A model generated the notes under the pieces. That model worked only from the letters and a program-made list of their open reading frames with translations. It searched no databases and was not told the DNA's origin. From assembly GCA_023430465.1 (NCBI GenBank), contig JAEZAM010000067.1, positions 1 through 42,041 of the forward strand: a stretch of 42,041 bases of DNA. The letters are read 5' to 3'. The first letter of the stretch is position 1. Each line of letters begins with the position of its first letter. The position numbers were made by a program, and so were the translations under genes. This document shows positions 7,811 through 17,461 of this stretch, piece after piece. This DNA is from Bacteroidota bacterium. Its GTDB lineage: Bacteria; Bacteroidota; Bacteroidia; Chitinophagales; Chitinophagaceae.

Positions 7811-9988
7811 TTAGTCGCTCTTTTTGTCTGGAAGACTAAAAGCAACATACCGGTCACCTGACTTCGTTCCCAGCTTGCCTCCCCCACATGCGATGACGAT
7901 GAATTGCTTTCCCTTGATTTCATAAACCGCTGGCGTTGCAAAAGCTGCGGCCGGCAAATCTGTTTCCCACAACAGCTTACCGTCACGCTTTCGAAATGCC
8001 CGGAATTTGGCGTCGGAAGTTGCTGCGATAAAGATCAGTCCACCGGCTGTGACTACGCCGGCGCCGTAGTTTTCGGTACCAGTGGGTGATTTGCTTTGAG
8101 GGAACCGTTTATCATGACCCAATGGCTGCTGCCAGATATATTCACCGGTTGACAAATCGAGTGCATTCAGGGTTCCCCATGGTGGGGCAATGGCAGGCAG
8201 TCCTCCGGGTGCCATGAATTTTGTATATCCCGCAATCGTATAAGGAAGATCGTAGGGGCTGTTGATTTTGCCTGGTAACGAGGGATATATCGCCGATTCA
8301 AGTCCCGTATTTCCCAATACATATGAGGCTATGGCTTCCCTTTCCATTATAGACAAATGAGCGAATGCAGGCATCATCCTGCGGCCTGACTGCAGGAGTG
8401 AATCAAATCGGTTGAACGTATATCGGCTCTGTAACTTGTCGATGTCAGGATAGTTTCCGGATCCGTTTTTTTCAGCTCCGTGGCAGCTCATGCAATGGGC
8501 CTGGTAAAGTTCACCGCCGGCCACACGATATGTTTTTGTAGGAGAGGAAGTGTTCTTCGCCACCGGTACGGCTGTTATCAGCCAGGGCATTTCATTGGCA
8601 TTGATGTAAAGTATGCCGGTCTCAGGGTCTACTGCTGGTCCGCCCCATTCGGCACCTCCATCCAATCCGGGAAACATGATGGTACCGTGCAATGAAGGAG
8701 GATTGAAGATATGATCGGCACGATGCCGGGCGAGTGCTGCCCGCACAGAATCCTGCGAGGACGGTGATAATAACGGATTGACATCAGCGGCCGTAAATGA
8801 TTGCCGCATGAACGGAGCCGGTTTCACCGGGTATGGCTGTGTCGGCGAAAGTTTCTCACCAGCGAGATCTGAATCAACAGGAACTGCCCGTTCTTCTATC
8901 CGGTAGATGGGCTTACCGGTCTCACGATCAAACATGAACACCATTCCTGTCTTTGTCGTGATGACCGCCGCATCATGCCTTTTACCCTCACGAGTGAAAG
9001 ACACCAATGCAGGGGCCGATGAGAAATCCCGATCCCATACATCATGATGTATATACTGGAAATGCCATTTTCGTTTACCGGTAGCCGCCTCCAGGGCTAT
9101 GATACAGTTGGCAAACAAATTATCTCCCAGGCGCTGACCGCCATACCAGTCGTACGAAGCCGAACCCGTAACCGCAAATATCAGTCCGCGCTGGTGATCC
9201 ACGCTCATCCCACACCAGTTATTGGCACCACCAGTGTATTGCCATGCAGAGGGCTGCGACCAGGTGTCATAGCCAAACTCTCCCGGCTGTGGGATGGTAT
9301 GAAAGATCCAGACCTGTTTTCCCGTGCGGACGTTGTAACCACGAATGTGTCCCGGTGCAGCCCTGGGACCCTCGTCTACCCTTGATCCGATAACGAGAAC
9401 GGAATCATGGATCACGGCTGGCGTGGTCGAGGTGATGAACAAATCACTTACATCCCGGCCCAGGCCCTCATGCAGGTCAAGGCGGCCATTATTACCGAAA
9501 GATGGCACCCGTTTTCCGGTAACTGCATCGAGCGCATAAAGGAATGATCCGGCCGTGAAGTAAATGCGTTGCGCTCCCCTGCCATCAGACCAGTAACGAA
9601 CTCCCCTGGAATTATTGAGAATAAAAAATAACCTCTTCTCCCCCGGGATAGAATCGAACGGGTCAAATTTCCATATCTCCCGGCCCGTTGCAGCGTCAAC
9701 CGCAAATACGTTCATCTTAGGATTGATGCCATATAAAACACCACCCACTACGATCGGATTGCATTGTACCTGTGATGAATTTACCGTATCTGCATCACCG
9801 CTGGAATAACTCCAGGCAATGGCGAGTTGTTGTACATTGGATGTATCGACAGAAGAAAGCGACGAGTAGTTGACACTCTCATCAGAGCCCTTGTATGTCT
9901 CCCACGTTGCATACCTCGTTGCTTCCTTTTGAGCGCAGGAAAGCAGGCAAACAGCAGTCGTGAGTAGCGGCAGGCAAGTTCTCATCAT
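7811..9988 (-). CDS. PQQ-dependent quinoprotein dehydrogenase with inserted cytochrome c
   Basis: A 725-residue lipoprotein (MMRTCLPLLTTAVCLLSC, lipid Cys at 18). An eight-bladed quinoprotein propeller opens with WETYKGSDESVNYSSLSSVD and shows repeated tryptophan-docking motifs (DAATGREIWKFD, NVRTGKQVWIFHT, LEAATGKRKWHFQ, LDLSTGEYIWQQP). A cytochrome c domain is inserted at about 490-570, with heme motif CMSCH near 498 and an MMPAFAHLS methionine-ligand segment. The propeller then resumes. The enzyme would oxidise an alcohol or aldose in the periplasm and pass electrons to its own heme. The substrate is unknown. The operon position with GH78 and GH172 suggests a sugar or aglycone released by them. 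No pqq biosynthesis gene is in the window. Confidence 0.88.
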   Translation of the reverse strand: MMRTCLPLLTTAVCLLSCAQKEATRYATWETYKGSDESVNYSSLSSVDTSNVQQLAIAWSYSSGDADTVNSSQVQCNPIVVGGVLYGINPKMNVFAVDAATGREIWKFDPFDSIPGEKRLFFILNNSRGVRYWSDGRGAQRIYFTAGSFLYALDAVTGKRVPSFGNNGRLDLHEGLGRDVSDLFITSTTPAVIHDSVLVIGSRVDEGPRAAPGHIRGYNVRTGKQVWIFHTIPQPGEFGYDTWSQPSAWQYTGGANNWCGMSVDHQRGLIFAVTGSASYDWYGGQRLGDNLFANCIIALEAATGKRKWHFQYIHHDVWDRDFSSAPALVSFTREGKRHDAAVITTKTGMVFMFDRETGKPIYRIEERAVPVDSDLAGEKLSPTQPYPVKPAPFMRQSFTAADVNPLLSPSSQDSVRAALARHRADHIFNPPSLHGTIMFPGLDGGAEWGGPAVDPETGILYINANEMPWLITAVPVAKNTSSPTKTYRVAGGELYQAHCMSCHGAEKNGSGNYPDIDKLQSRYTFNRFDSLLQSGRRMMPAFAHLSIMEREAIASYVLGNTGLESAIYPSLPGKINSPYDLPYTIAGYTKFMAPGGLPAIAPPWGTLNALDLSTGEYIWQQPLGHDKRFPQSKSPTGTENYGAGVVTAGGLIFIAATSDAKFRAFRKRDGKLLWETDLPAAAFATPAVYEIKGKQFIVIACGGGKLGTKSGDRYVAFSLPDKKSD

Positions 9989-10151
9989 AATTACTCAAAC
10001 CGTAAATACCGAATGATCGGTTCCGGTGAAATTAGGTCACCTCATTTTTATATGGCATTAAAAATATACCTTTCTTTTAGTTCACTATGCTGCACTGTGC
10101 TGGTATCCGGACTGGTGTTGATTGGCTAACCTTATTGTCAAACCTAAAGGC
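9989..10151. promoter_or_regulatory. Divergent promoter region of the two rhamnosidase transcription units
   Basis: 163 bp between the quinoprotein operon (minus) and the second GH78 gene (plus). It contains the near -7 box TACCTTTC (10067-10074) for the plus gene and an inverted repeat GGTGA (10025-10029) / TCACC (10037-10041) that could be an operator. The tandem CAGGATA motif found before rhaT and rhaEW is not present here. Confidence 0.45.
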
Positions 10152-12884
10152 ATGAAACGACTTCTTGTTCCTGCACTGCTTGTCCTTTCGCTGCGGCTTG
10201 CGGCATCACCAATAGCGCCAACCGATCTCAGGACCGAATTCCTCCATAATCCGATCAATATCGCAACACCAGTACCTCGGTTCAGTTGGACATATCTCAC
10301 CAATCAGCGCAATTTTACCCAATCGACTTATCATATCCAGGTGAGTGAACAGGAAGTAGCTCTCAGGGAGGGGAAGAACCTTGTTTGGGACAGCGGACTG
10401 ATTGAGTCAGGTGAACAAAATAACATCAGCTATGCAGGTCCTGCACTCCGTTCCCATACCCGGTATTACTGGCGGGTCAGCATCCAGGCTAACAATGGTG
10501 AACCACCTGTATTTAGTAGTGTACATTTTTTTGAAACAGCATTCTTGCCAGATGCTGGCTGGAGCGCAAGGTGGATAGATGATGGCAAACGGCAGCCTAC
10601 GAAGGATGATGCCTACTATCTGCCTGACAGAATGCCTTTATTTCGCCATAGCTTTCAGGTATCAAAGAAAATCATATCAGCCCGGCTGTACATTGCAGGC
10701 CTTGGCTACAATGAGTGCTACCTGAACGGTAGCAAGATCAATGACCATGTATTGGATCCCGGATGGACTGCATATGGAAAGCAGGTGTTGTACACGACAC
10801 ACGACATAACTTCTTTCCTGCGACGTGGGTCAAATGTTGCCGGTATTATGTTGGGAAACGGCTGGTGGAACCCGCTGCCCGCCCGGTTCTTCGGTCGATG
10901 GGAGCTGCGCGATTATCAACAGACCGGCCGGCCCTGTGTCAAAGCTGAGATTCATATCAACTACATGGATGGTACAACCCAGGTGATCGGTACAGACAGT
11001 AGCTGGCTGACTACCGAAGGGCCTGTTGTGCGAAACAATGTATATCTCGGTGAACATTATGATGCGCGCATGGAAGTGAAGGCCTGGCTGAAAGCAGGCA
11101 GGGTAAGCACTTCATGGAAACAAGCCGCCATAGCAGACGGCCCTGCCGGAATACTCACCCCTCAGATGCAGCCGCCTATTCGGGTGACCCGGCGTATCCG
11201 ACCGGTGCGCATTACAGAAACCGGGAAGGACACGTTTGTTGTTGACATGGGCCAGAACTTCGCAGGGGTGGTGGAAATTTCTGTAAAGGGAAAACGCGGA
11301 CAAAGAATCACCCTGCGATCCGGCGAAGGTCTTTTCCCTGACGGCCGAATCAACGTCATGACCACCGTAATGACACAAATTAAGAAAGGCATTATTTCCG
11401 GCGGGCCCGGTGCGCCGGAAACGGCGTGGCAGGAAGATAGCTACACTCTTAGCGGAACTGGTCGCGAACGCTGGTCACCACGCTTCACCTTTCACGGTTT
11501 TCAATTTGTGGAAATAACAGGCTGGCCAGGCAGACCCAGTGTCGATGACATCACCGGTCTGCGAATGAATGCTGACCTGCGGGTAAACGGTGAATTCACC
11601 AGTTCAGACAGCACGCTGAACCGATTGCACGACGTAATAAAATGGACCTTTCTCAGCAATGTCTTCAGTGTTCAATCAGATTGCCCCGGCCGTGAGAAGA
11701 TGGGCTATGGCGCCGATATGGTCGTGACTGCCAACAGTTATATGTATAACTATGACATGTCGCACTTCTATGAAAAAGCGATCACTGATTTCCGAAATGA
11801 TCAGCGTCCGCTCGGTGGGATGACGGAGATAGCACCGTCAACAGGGATCAATGACCGGGGCTATGCAGACTCAACCGGGCCGTTGGGCTGGCAACTGGCC
11901 TACCCTTACCTGCAGGATCAGCTCTTTAATTTTTACGGTGATAAAAAACTGATCGAAAAAAATTATCCTGCCCTCAGGCGACAGGTGGAGTTCCTGCGCA
12001 CACAGGCAGACAATCACCTCTTCCACCGGGACATCGGTGATCATGAAGCACTCGATCCAAAATCAGAAGCCTTCAGCGCCACGTGTTTCTACCTGCACCA
12101 TGTCGAGATAATCACAAAGTTTGCCGGCCTGCTTGGAAAAAAAGAAGATTCACTGACTTATGAGAGGCTTGGCAGACAGATAAGAAAAACTATCCGGGAT
12201 AAATTTGAAGTGCCAAACACGGGGCGGTTTGATAATGCAACGCAGGCAGCGCAGATCTTCGCATTATGGTATAATCTTCCCACAGACAGTGCAGCCGCAA
12301 TGACCGTGCTGTTGAGTGAACTGGATCGCCATAAGGGTCATCTGTCGACGGGCATATTCAGTACATGGATGATCTTTGACTTGTTACGGAAAAATAATCT
12401 ACCTGATATAGCCTTCCGGCTCGCCACACAACCGGGCTATCCGGGCTGGCGATACATGCTCGACAATGGTGCAACTACCTTGTGGGAGACATGGGCGTTT
12501 CCTGAATTGTTTCCGTCACGAAATCACCCTATGTTTGGATCCATCGATGAATGGTTTTATCGTGGGCTGTTGGGGATAAACAGCCACGCACCCGGATTTC
12601 GTCACATCCTCATCCAGCCACAACTGCCTGCTGAACTTAATGAGGCCGGAGGGTATTACCATTCGGTAAGAGGTGAAATAAGGTCTCATTGGAAAAAAGA
12701 CCATAACAAGCTGACGCTGCGTGTGACCATTCCCGGAAATACCACAGCGACTGTCCGGGTGCCCAGGAAAAGCGGTCCTGTGCTGGAATCCGGCAAGAAC
12801 GCGACACCTGTTCGTTACGAACGGGGCTATGCTATCTTCGAGACCGGATCAGGCGATTACACATACACGTCGACAATTAAATAG
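10152..12884 (+). CDS. GH78 alpha-L-rhamnosidase (second)
   Basis: 910 residues from ATG 10152, which has AAAGG just upstream and gives the signal peptide MKRLLVPALLVLSLRLAA. The GH78 architecture is complete: IAPTDLRTEFLHNPINIATPVPRFSW fibronectin-like start, LYIAGLGYNECYLNGSKINDHVLDPGWT, GEHYDARMEVKAW, the catalytic barrel and GNTTATVRVP near the end. The hallmark segment reads DCPGREKMGYGAD near residue 510 rather than the RDER-GW-GD form of the first copy, so its specificity probably differs. The next gene begins 2 bp after the stop codon, so it is cotranscribed with an esterase, and a GntR regulator follows on the same strand. Confidence 0.92.
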   Translation: MKRLLVPALLVLSLRLAASPIAPTDLRTEFLHNPINIATPVPRFSWTYLTNQRNFTQSTYHIQVSEQEVALREGKNLVWDSGLIESGEQNNISYAGPALRSHTRYYWRVSIQANNGEPPVFSSVHFFETAFLPDAGWSARWIDDGKRQPTKDDAYYLPDRMPLFRHSFQVSKKIISARLYIAGLGYNECYLNGSKINDHVLDPGWTAYGKQVLYTTHDITSFLRRGSNVAGIMLGNGWWNPLPARFFGRWELRDYQQTGRPCVKAEIHINYMDGTTQVIGTDSSWLTTEGPVVRNNVYLGEHYDARMEVKAWLKAGRVSTSWKQAAIADGPAGILTPQMQPPIRVTRRIRPVRITETGKDTFVVDMGQNFAGVVEISVKGKRGQRITLRSGEGLFPDGRINVMTTVMTQIKKGIISGGPGAPETAWQEDSYTLSGTGRERWSPRFTFHGFQFVEITGWPGRPSVDDITGLRMNADLRVNGEFTSSDSTLNRLHDVIKWTFLSNVFSVQSDCPGREKMGYGADMVVTANSYMYNYDMSHFYEKAITDFRNDQRPLGGMTEIAPSTGINDRGYADSTGPLGWQLAYPYLQDQLFNFYGDKKLIEKNYPALRRQVEFLRTQADNHLFHRDIGDHEALDPKSEAFSATCFYLHHVEIITKFAGLLGKKEDSLTYERLGRQIRKTIRDKFEVPNTGRFDNATQAAQIFALWYNLPTDSAAAMTVLLSELDRHKGHLSTGIFSTWMIFDLLRKNNLPDIAFRLATQPGYPGWRYMLDNGATTLWETWAFPELFPSRNHPMFGSIDEWFYRGLLGINSHAPGFRHILIQPQLPAELNEAGGYYHSVRGEIRSHWKKDHNKLTLRVTIPGNTTATVRVPRKSGPVLESGKNATPVRYERGYAIFETGSGDYTYTSTIK

Positions 12885-12886
12885 AC

Positions 12887-13810
12887 ATGAGAAAAATACT
12901 GGTAACATGCTGCATCCTTCAAACCATTATGATCGCATCAGCGCAGCAGAAGACGCCCCTGTATCCGAGGGATATACCCGGAGCGATTCCCACACCAAAC
13001 GCCGAGAAAACGGAAATAACGGATGGGATCATGATCGTGTCCGGCATTTCAAGGCCCGAACTGTATGTATTCACGCCCACAACCGCCAGGCGAAACGGTG
13101 CAGCGATCATCATTTTCCCGGGTGGTGGTTATTGGGTAAACGCCTTGTCACATGAAGGTACCGATGTAGCGAGAGAATGCGCGAAGTGGGGTCTCACTGC
13201 ATTCGTGGTAAAGTACAGGATACCAGATTCCGCAACCATGATTAACCCCTCATTGAGTCCTTTCCAGGATGCGCAGCAGGCAATGCTGCGTGTACGCAGT
13301 GAGGCAAAAAAATATGGCATCGACCCCGCGAGGATCGGCATCATGGGTTTCTCTGCCGGTGGACACCTTGCCGCAACGCTGGCAACGAGATTCGACGAGC
13401 CCCTTCTTCCCGGTGCCTCCGCAACATCGCTACGGCCTGCCTTTGCGGCATTGATCTATCCGGTGATCAGTGCAGATAGCAGCATCGCTCACCATGGGTC
13501 ATTTGATAAACTGCTGGGCAAATCGGCGTCGCCGGCAACACTTGACTCATTTTCTCATGAAAAAAATGTCAATGAAAATACACCGCCCGTGTTTCTTATT
13601 CATGCAAACGATGATGATGTTGTGCCGGTGCAAAACAGTCTTCGGTTTTATGAGGCGATGCTTCAGCACAAACGCCCCGTGGAACTGCATCTGTATCCTT
13701 CAGGCGGACATGGCTTTGGTATGAATAACCCGCGGGCGACGGGTAAATGGATGAATGAACTCAGAACCTGGTTAACGGATATAAAGATGATTTCACATCA
13801 TGCCAAATGA
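12887..13810 (+). CDS. Secreted alpha/beta-hydrolase, carbohydrate acetylesterase-like
   Basis: 307 residues with signal peptide MRKILVTCCILQTIMIASAQ. The alpha/beta-hydrolase fold shows an oxyanion strand (AIIIFPGGGY), the nucleophile elbow GFSAGGH with Ser near residue 156, a catalytic Asp in HANDDDVVP and a His in GGHGFGM near the C-terminus. This matches the BD-FAE/acetylxylan-esterase type enzymes that deacylate sugars. It starts 2 bp after the second GH78 gene, so the two are translated together. It probably removes acetyl groups that block rhamnosidase access to the same glycan. A generic lipase or peptidase role is less likely. Confidence 0.88.
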   Translation: MRKILVTCCILQTIMIASAQQKTPLYPRDIPGAIPTPNAEKTEITDGIMIVSGISRPELYVFTPTTARRNGAAIIIFPGGGYWVNALSHEGTDVARECAKWGLTAFVVKYRIPDSATMINPSLSPFQDAQQAMLRVRSEAKKYGIDPARIGIMGFSAGGHLAATLATRFDEPLLPGASATSLRPAFAALIYPVISADSSIAHHGSFDKLLGKSASPATLDSFSHEKNVNENTPPVFLIHANDDDVVPVQNSLRFYEAMLQHKRPVELHLYPSGGHGFGMNNPRATGKWMNELRTWLTDIKMISHHAK

Positions 13811-13854
13811 GTTGGTTTGGGCAATAGCTGCGATAGCATTATTTTACGGCGGCT

Positions 13855-14871
13855 ATGAGTCATGACCTGAACATCGACCTTGACAATAAAATTCCAAAAT
13901 ATCTCCAGATCGTTGAGGCCATTAAAGATGCCATACGCCGGGGGCTACTCAGGAAAGATCAGCGTATCCATTCGATCAATGAGCTGAGTAATCAGTATTT
14001 CCTTTCACGTGACACTGTAGAGAAGGCCTATAACATCCTCCGGGAAAAAGGTATCATCGTTTCCGTCAGGGGTAAGGGATACTTTGTGCGTGATACGAAT
14101 ATCGATGTGGCGCTAAAGGTGTTGCTGATCTTCAATAAGATCAGCAACTACAAGAAGCAGGCGTACAATGCATTTGTAGGCGTATTGAAAGACAAGGCGC
14201 AGATTGATCTCAAGATTCATCACTCGCACTTCTCTGTTCTCCGCTCGTTGATCGACAATAACCTTCAGGACTACAATTACGTAGTGGTGATGCCGCATTT
14301 TTATGATGATTCGGCCGAAGCGATGCGGATGTTGCGGGATATACCAGCAGAGAAGTTGATCATACTCGACAAAAAAGTCGGACCTGAATTCAAATGTGCT
14401 GCAGTGTACCAGGATTTCGAGAACGATATTGTCGATGCGCTGGGAGAAGGGCTTGACCTGTTAAAAAAATATCGCGAGTTATACCTCGTTTTTCCCAAAC
14501 TCGTACCCTACCCTCCCGAGATCGTCCGGGGTTTTAAAAAGTTCTGCATGCAAAATGATTATAAGGGAGAGATTATTCCGGAGGTCGATTTCAATACAGT
14601 AGTGCGACCGGGGAAGGCCTTCATCGTAATTGAAGAAAACGACCTGGTAACACTTATAAAAAAGTGCCGGTTGAAAAAACTCAAGATCGGCAAGGAAGTG
14701 GGCATCATTTCCTACAATGAAACACCGTTGAAAGAAATCCTGCTCGACGGAATCACCGTTATCTCCACTGATCACTCCCGCATGGGGGAAGAAGCAGCGA
14801 GGCTGATACTTGAGAATAGCCGGGAGAAAATTAAAAACCCTTTCCGGCTTATCCGAAGGAAATCACTGTAA
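13855..14871 (+). CDS. GntR-family regulator, likely regulator of the rhamnose locus
   Basis: 338 residues. Residues about 10-78 are a GntR winged helix-turn-helix (KIPKYLQIVEAIKDAIRRG, INELSNQYFLSRDTVEKAYNILREKG, SVRGKGYFV). The rest resembles a LacI/periplasmic-binding-type sugar-sensing domain, with strands such as KVLLIFNKIS, YVVVMPHF and VGIISYNETPL. Such GntR-sugar-binding hybrids regulate sugar catabolism in Bacteroidota. It lies between the rhamnosidase and rhamnose-catabolism genes, so L-rhamnose or a phosphorylated intermediate is the likely inducer. Its stop codon abuts that of the convergent kinase gene as the palindrome TAATTA. The tandem 10-bp-period repeats at 19651 and 20779 are its candidate targets. 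Confidence 0.85.
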   Translation: MSHDLNIDLDNKIPKYLQIVEAIKDAIRRGLLRKDQRIHSINELSNQYFLSRDTVEKAYNILREKGIIVSVRGKGYFVRDTNIDVALKVLLIFNKISNYKKQAYNAFVGVLKDKAQIDLKIHHSHFSVLRSLIDNNLQDYNYVVVMPHFYDDSAEAMRMLRDIPAEKLIILDKKVGPEFKCAAVYQDFENDIVDALGEGLDLLKKYRELYLVFPKLVPYPPEIVRGFKKFCMQNDYKGEIIPEVDFNTVVRPGKAFIVIEENDLVTLIKKCRLKKLKIGKEVGIISYNETPLKEILLDGITVISTDHSRMGEEAARLILENSREKIKNPFRLIRRKSL

Positions 14872-16164
14872 TTATTTGTTTTGTTGAAGTCCGGTTGCCG
14901 TTTGTTGCATAACCATCGCGGCTCCCAGGGCGCTGGCATGTATGAATTCCGTGACAGATATCTTCACGTCAGGCAGCATCGTCTGAAGGGCGTTGACGAA
15001 ATGATGGTTGCCCGCAAACCCGCCATTGATATGTATGACATCCAGATCACCGGGATCACACAATAATTTTATTGCGGATAATTGCATGTCTGCAGCCTCG
15101 TGAACCAATTGCGCGTAGGCAGGCCCGAAGCTGGTGAACAATGCCCGTGCTTTTTCCATGAAGTCATGCCTTAGCATTCCTTCACAGAAAAAAACATTGA
15201 TATCCGTTGGGGAAAGATCATCACTGGTTGAAGTAGAAATGAATGCTGTTTTCAACTGTTGAGTTGCCGTTTCAACCATTGCACCGAGATGCAGCCGGCT
15301 CGCCGCGACTTTATGTCCCTGATCGAGGTAATAATACAAACAATCGGCTGCATATTGTTCTCGTGTAAGCTGGCGGGTGTAGCCCGGAACAAGAAAGATG
15401 TTCCAGGTGCCGGTGGAAAGGACTCCGACACGGCCCGTTTGGAGACCGGAATATGGGATAAGTGCGGCGCTGCTGTCGTGCAAACCGATACCGAATCGGA
15501 TATCGCCATGATCAATGCTCGAAAAAGGAGAAGAAGGCGGTGGCAATAGATTTTGCAGTCCTGCATGTTTCAGCCAGGTATGATAACCTTGTTTTCCCAC
15601 ATCCCACATGCCGGTATGGCAACCAATGCTGCTCATATCACTAAATGGCTGACGAGTGAAGAGCCATGAGAGGTATTGGGGTAAATGAAGGCTGTATGCA
15701 ATCCTCGCAACTATTTCCGGCCGCGGTTTTTTCAACCAAAACAACTGGTACCCGCTATTCAGCATTTCCAGGGCAGGTGAGCCGGTCTGCATGGAAAAAG
15801 CTTCCCTTCCCCCGAACTGATCATAAAATTTATCGGCGATCCAGCCAGGGGTCTTTTTCAAATAATCATATACAGGCAGCAGTCGTTTACCGTGCCTGTC
15901 AAGGTGAACCAACGTTGCTCCATAGGCAGAGAAGTTAACCGCTTCGATGAACCATTTCTGCCGCATCTCAGCAAGCTTGGACCTGATCCAGGCCTCGAGT
16001 GTATCGATGTCTTCGCAGTCGTCGCCGTCATCATCACGGGCAGGTGGGACGGTAATACTGCATTGGTCCAGTACTTCATAGTCCTGGCTAAAGACCACGC
16101 ATTTTTTATTTGTCTTCCCAATATCGAAGACGATAATTGCTCGCTGTTCCCGCATGGTGCTCAT
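14872..16164 (-). CDS. rhaB: FGGY-family rhamnulokinase
   Basis: 430 residues from the ATG at 16164, placed 1 bp after the stop codon of the isomerase gene; an alternative Met is three codons in. The N-terminal ATP-phosphate motif DIGKTNKK is at residues 14-21. FGGY-kinase features follow (VNFSAYGATLVHLD, LSTGTWNIFLVPG, INGGFAGNHHFVNALQ and GAAMVMQ). It would phosphorylate L-rhamnulose to L-rhamnulose 1-phosphate. The family also contains fuculokinases; the assignment to rhamnose comes from the adjacent rhaI, rhaEW and rhaT genes. It is the third gene of the rhaEW-rhaI-rhaB operon. Confidence 0.88.
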   Translation of the reverse strand: MSTMREQRAIIVFDIGKTNKKCVVFSQDYEVLDQCSITVPPARDDDGDDCEDIDTLEAWIRSKLAEMRQKWFIEAVNFSAYGATLVHLDRHGKRLLPVYDYLKKTPGWIADKFYDQFGGREAFSMQTGSPALEMLNSGYQLFWLKKPRPEIVARIAYSLHLPQYLSWLFTRQPFSDMSSIGCHTGMWDVGKQGYHTWLKHAGLQNLLPPPSSPFSSIDHGDIRFGIGLHDSSAALIPYSGLQTGRVGVLSTGTWNIFLVPGYTRQLTREQYAADCLYYYLDQGHKVAASRLHLGAMVETATQQLKTAFISTSTSDDLSPTDINVFFCEGMLRHDFMEKARALFTSFGPAYAQLVHEAADMQLSAIKLLCDPGDLDVIHINGGFAGNHHFVNALQTMLPDVKISVTEFIHASALGAAMVMQQTATGLQQNK

Positions 16165-16165
16165 T

Positions 16166-17443
16166 TTACAATCCAGTTGCGACAGTAGTTCTGCCACGCT
16201 CCTTTTCGAGCTGAGCACGTACACCCAGGTTGCGGAAAGTTTGCACAGGGTTGATCGACCGGCTATTTCTCAGTCTGTATGCAGCCAGCAGAGGTCTGCA
16301 ATCCGTGCGGAACGCGGTCATGAGAATATCCTGGGCAAGCGCGGCATCATTGGTATCTCGCGCTGCCTCCAGCGCATCCTGGTCAACAAGACATGCCTGC
16401 AACAAAGCAAGCATGATAGCATCGATGGCCTGCAGCAGATCCTCCAGCGGGTCTTTTACGTTATGACTGGCATCAATCATCCAGCTTATCATATCGAGTT
16501 CACTGCCCTTGTTTTTCAATCCTGCAACCAGCTCGCAAAAGATGAGGAATAGCTGATATGGGCGGATACTGCCGGTAGTGAGATCATCGTCCGCATACTT
16601 CGAATCATTGAAGTGAAAACCACCAAGCCTTCCTTCTGCATACACGACAGCTACGAGTTGCTCGATGTTGGTATTGGGCAAATGATGGCCCAGATCCACC
16701 AGCACTTTTGCCCGGTTCCCTAATTTATTACACAACAGGAAAGATGTACCCCAATCCGGAATAACGGTTGAATAAAAATTGGGTTCAAATGGCTTGTATT
16801 CGAGCAGCAATTGAAAATCTGCAGGCATAGCTGTATAGATGGTTTGCAGTGACTGGCGGGTACGATCCAGTGCGCGGGCAAAATTTTGCTGGCCGGGAAA
16901 ATTACTGCCATCGCTCAGCCACACAGACAATGTTTTACAGCCAAGTGCGATGCCGTGTTGAACCACTTCAAGGTTGTGCTCCACAGCCTGTTGCCGTACA
17001 GCGGCATCTGCATGACTCAGCGAGCCATATTTATACGATAATTTTTGCCCCGGCTGATCCTGAAAGGTGTTTGAATTGACGGCATCGAACCGGATACCGT
17101 GATCGGTGGCGAAATTCATCACCTGCTCCGGGTCAGAAGGCACATCCCAGGGAATATGCAAAGAGATGGCGCCACAATTACCCGCGAGCTGATGCAGCAG
17201 CGCCACATCGGCAATCTTTTCTTCGAGGCTTCGCGGTTCACCAGGCCCGGGGAAACGTCCAAACCTTGTTCCACCCGTTCCCAAAGCCCAGGACGGTATC
17301 GCAATCTGGAATTTATCAAGCCGGGAAAACAATGCTCCGACATCAAGGTCGCTATGGATTTCATGGAAACAGTGCCAGAGCTTTTCCTGCCTGGATATAT
17401 TTTCGGTATTAGTTGCGAAGATCGAATCGGTATGCAATCGCAT
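16166..17443 (-). CDS. rhaI: L-rhamnose isomerase, RhaI (Pseudomonas stutzeri) type
   Basis: 425 residues of the xylose-isomerase-like TIM-barrel superfamily, without a signal peptide. Landmarks are IAIPSWALGTGGTRFGRFPGPGEPR near the start, SVWLSDGSNFPGQ, LLEYKPFEP, VLVDLGHHLPNTNIEQ and GGFHFNDSKYADDDL. These supply the metal-binding Glu, Asp and His residues expected of the RhaI type, which is unrelated to classical RhaA. It converts L-rhamnose to L-rhamnulose in the cytoplasm. It lies 18 bp after rhaEW and 1 bp before the kinase, so the three genes form a tight operon. Confidence 0.92.
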   Translation of the reverse strand: MRLHTDSIFATNTENISRQEKLWHCFHEIHSDLDVGALFSRLDKFQIAIPSWALGTGGTRFGRFPGPGEPRSLEEKIADVALLHQLAGNCGAISLHIPWDVPSDPEQVMNFATDHGIRFDAVNSNTFQDQPGQKLSYKYGSLSHADAAVRQQAVEHNLEVVQHGIALGCKTLSVWLSDGSNFPGQQNFARALDRTRQSLQTIYTAMPADFQLLLEYKPFEPNFYSTVIPDWGTSFLLCNKLGNRAKVLVDLGHHLPNTNIEQLVAVVYAEGRLGGFHFNDSKYADDDLTTGSIRPYQLFLIFCELVAGLKNKGSELDMISWMIDASHNVKDPLEDLLQAIDAIMLALLQACLVDQDALEAARDTNDAALAQDILMTAFRTDCRPLLAAYRLRNSRSINPVQTFRNLGVRAQLEKERGRTTVATGL

Positions 17444-17461
17444 AATCAGTATCGTTACAAA

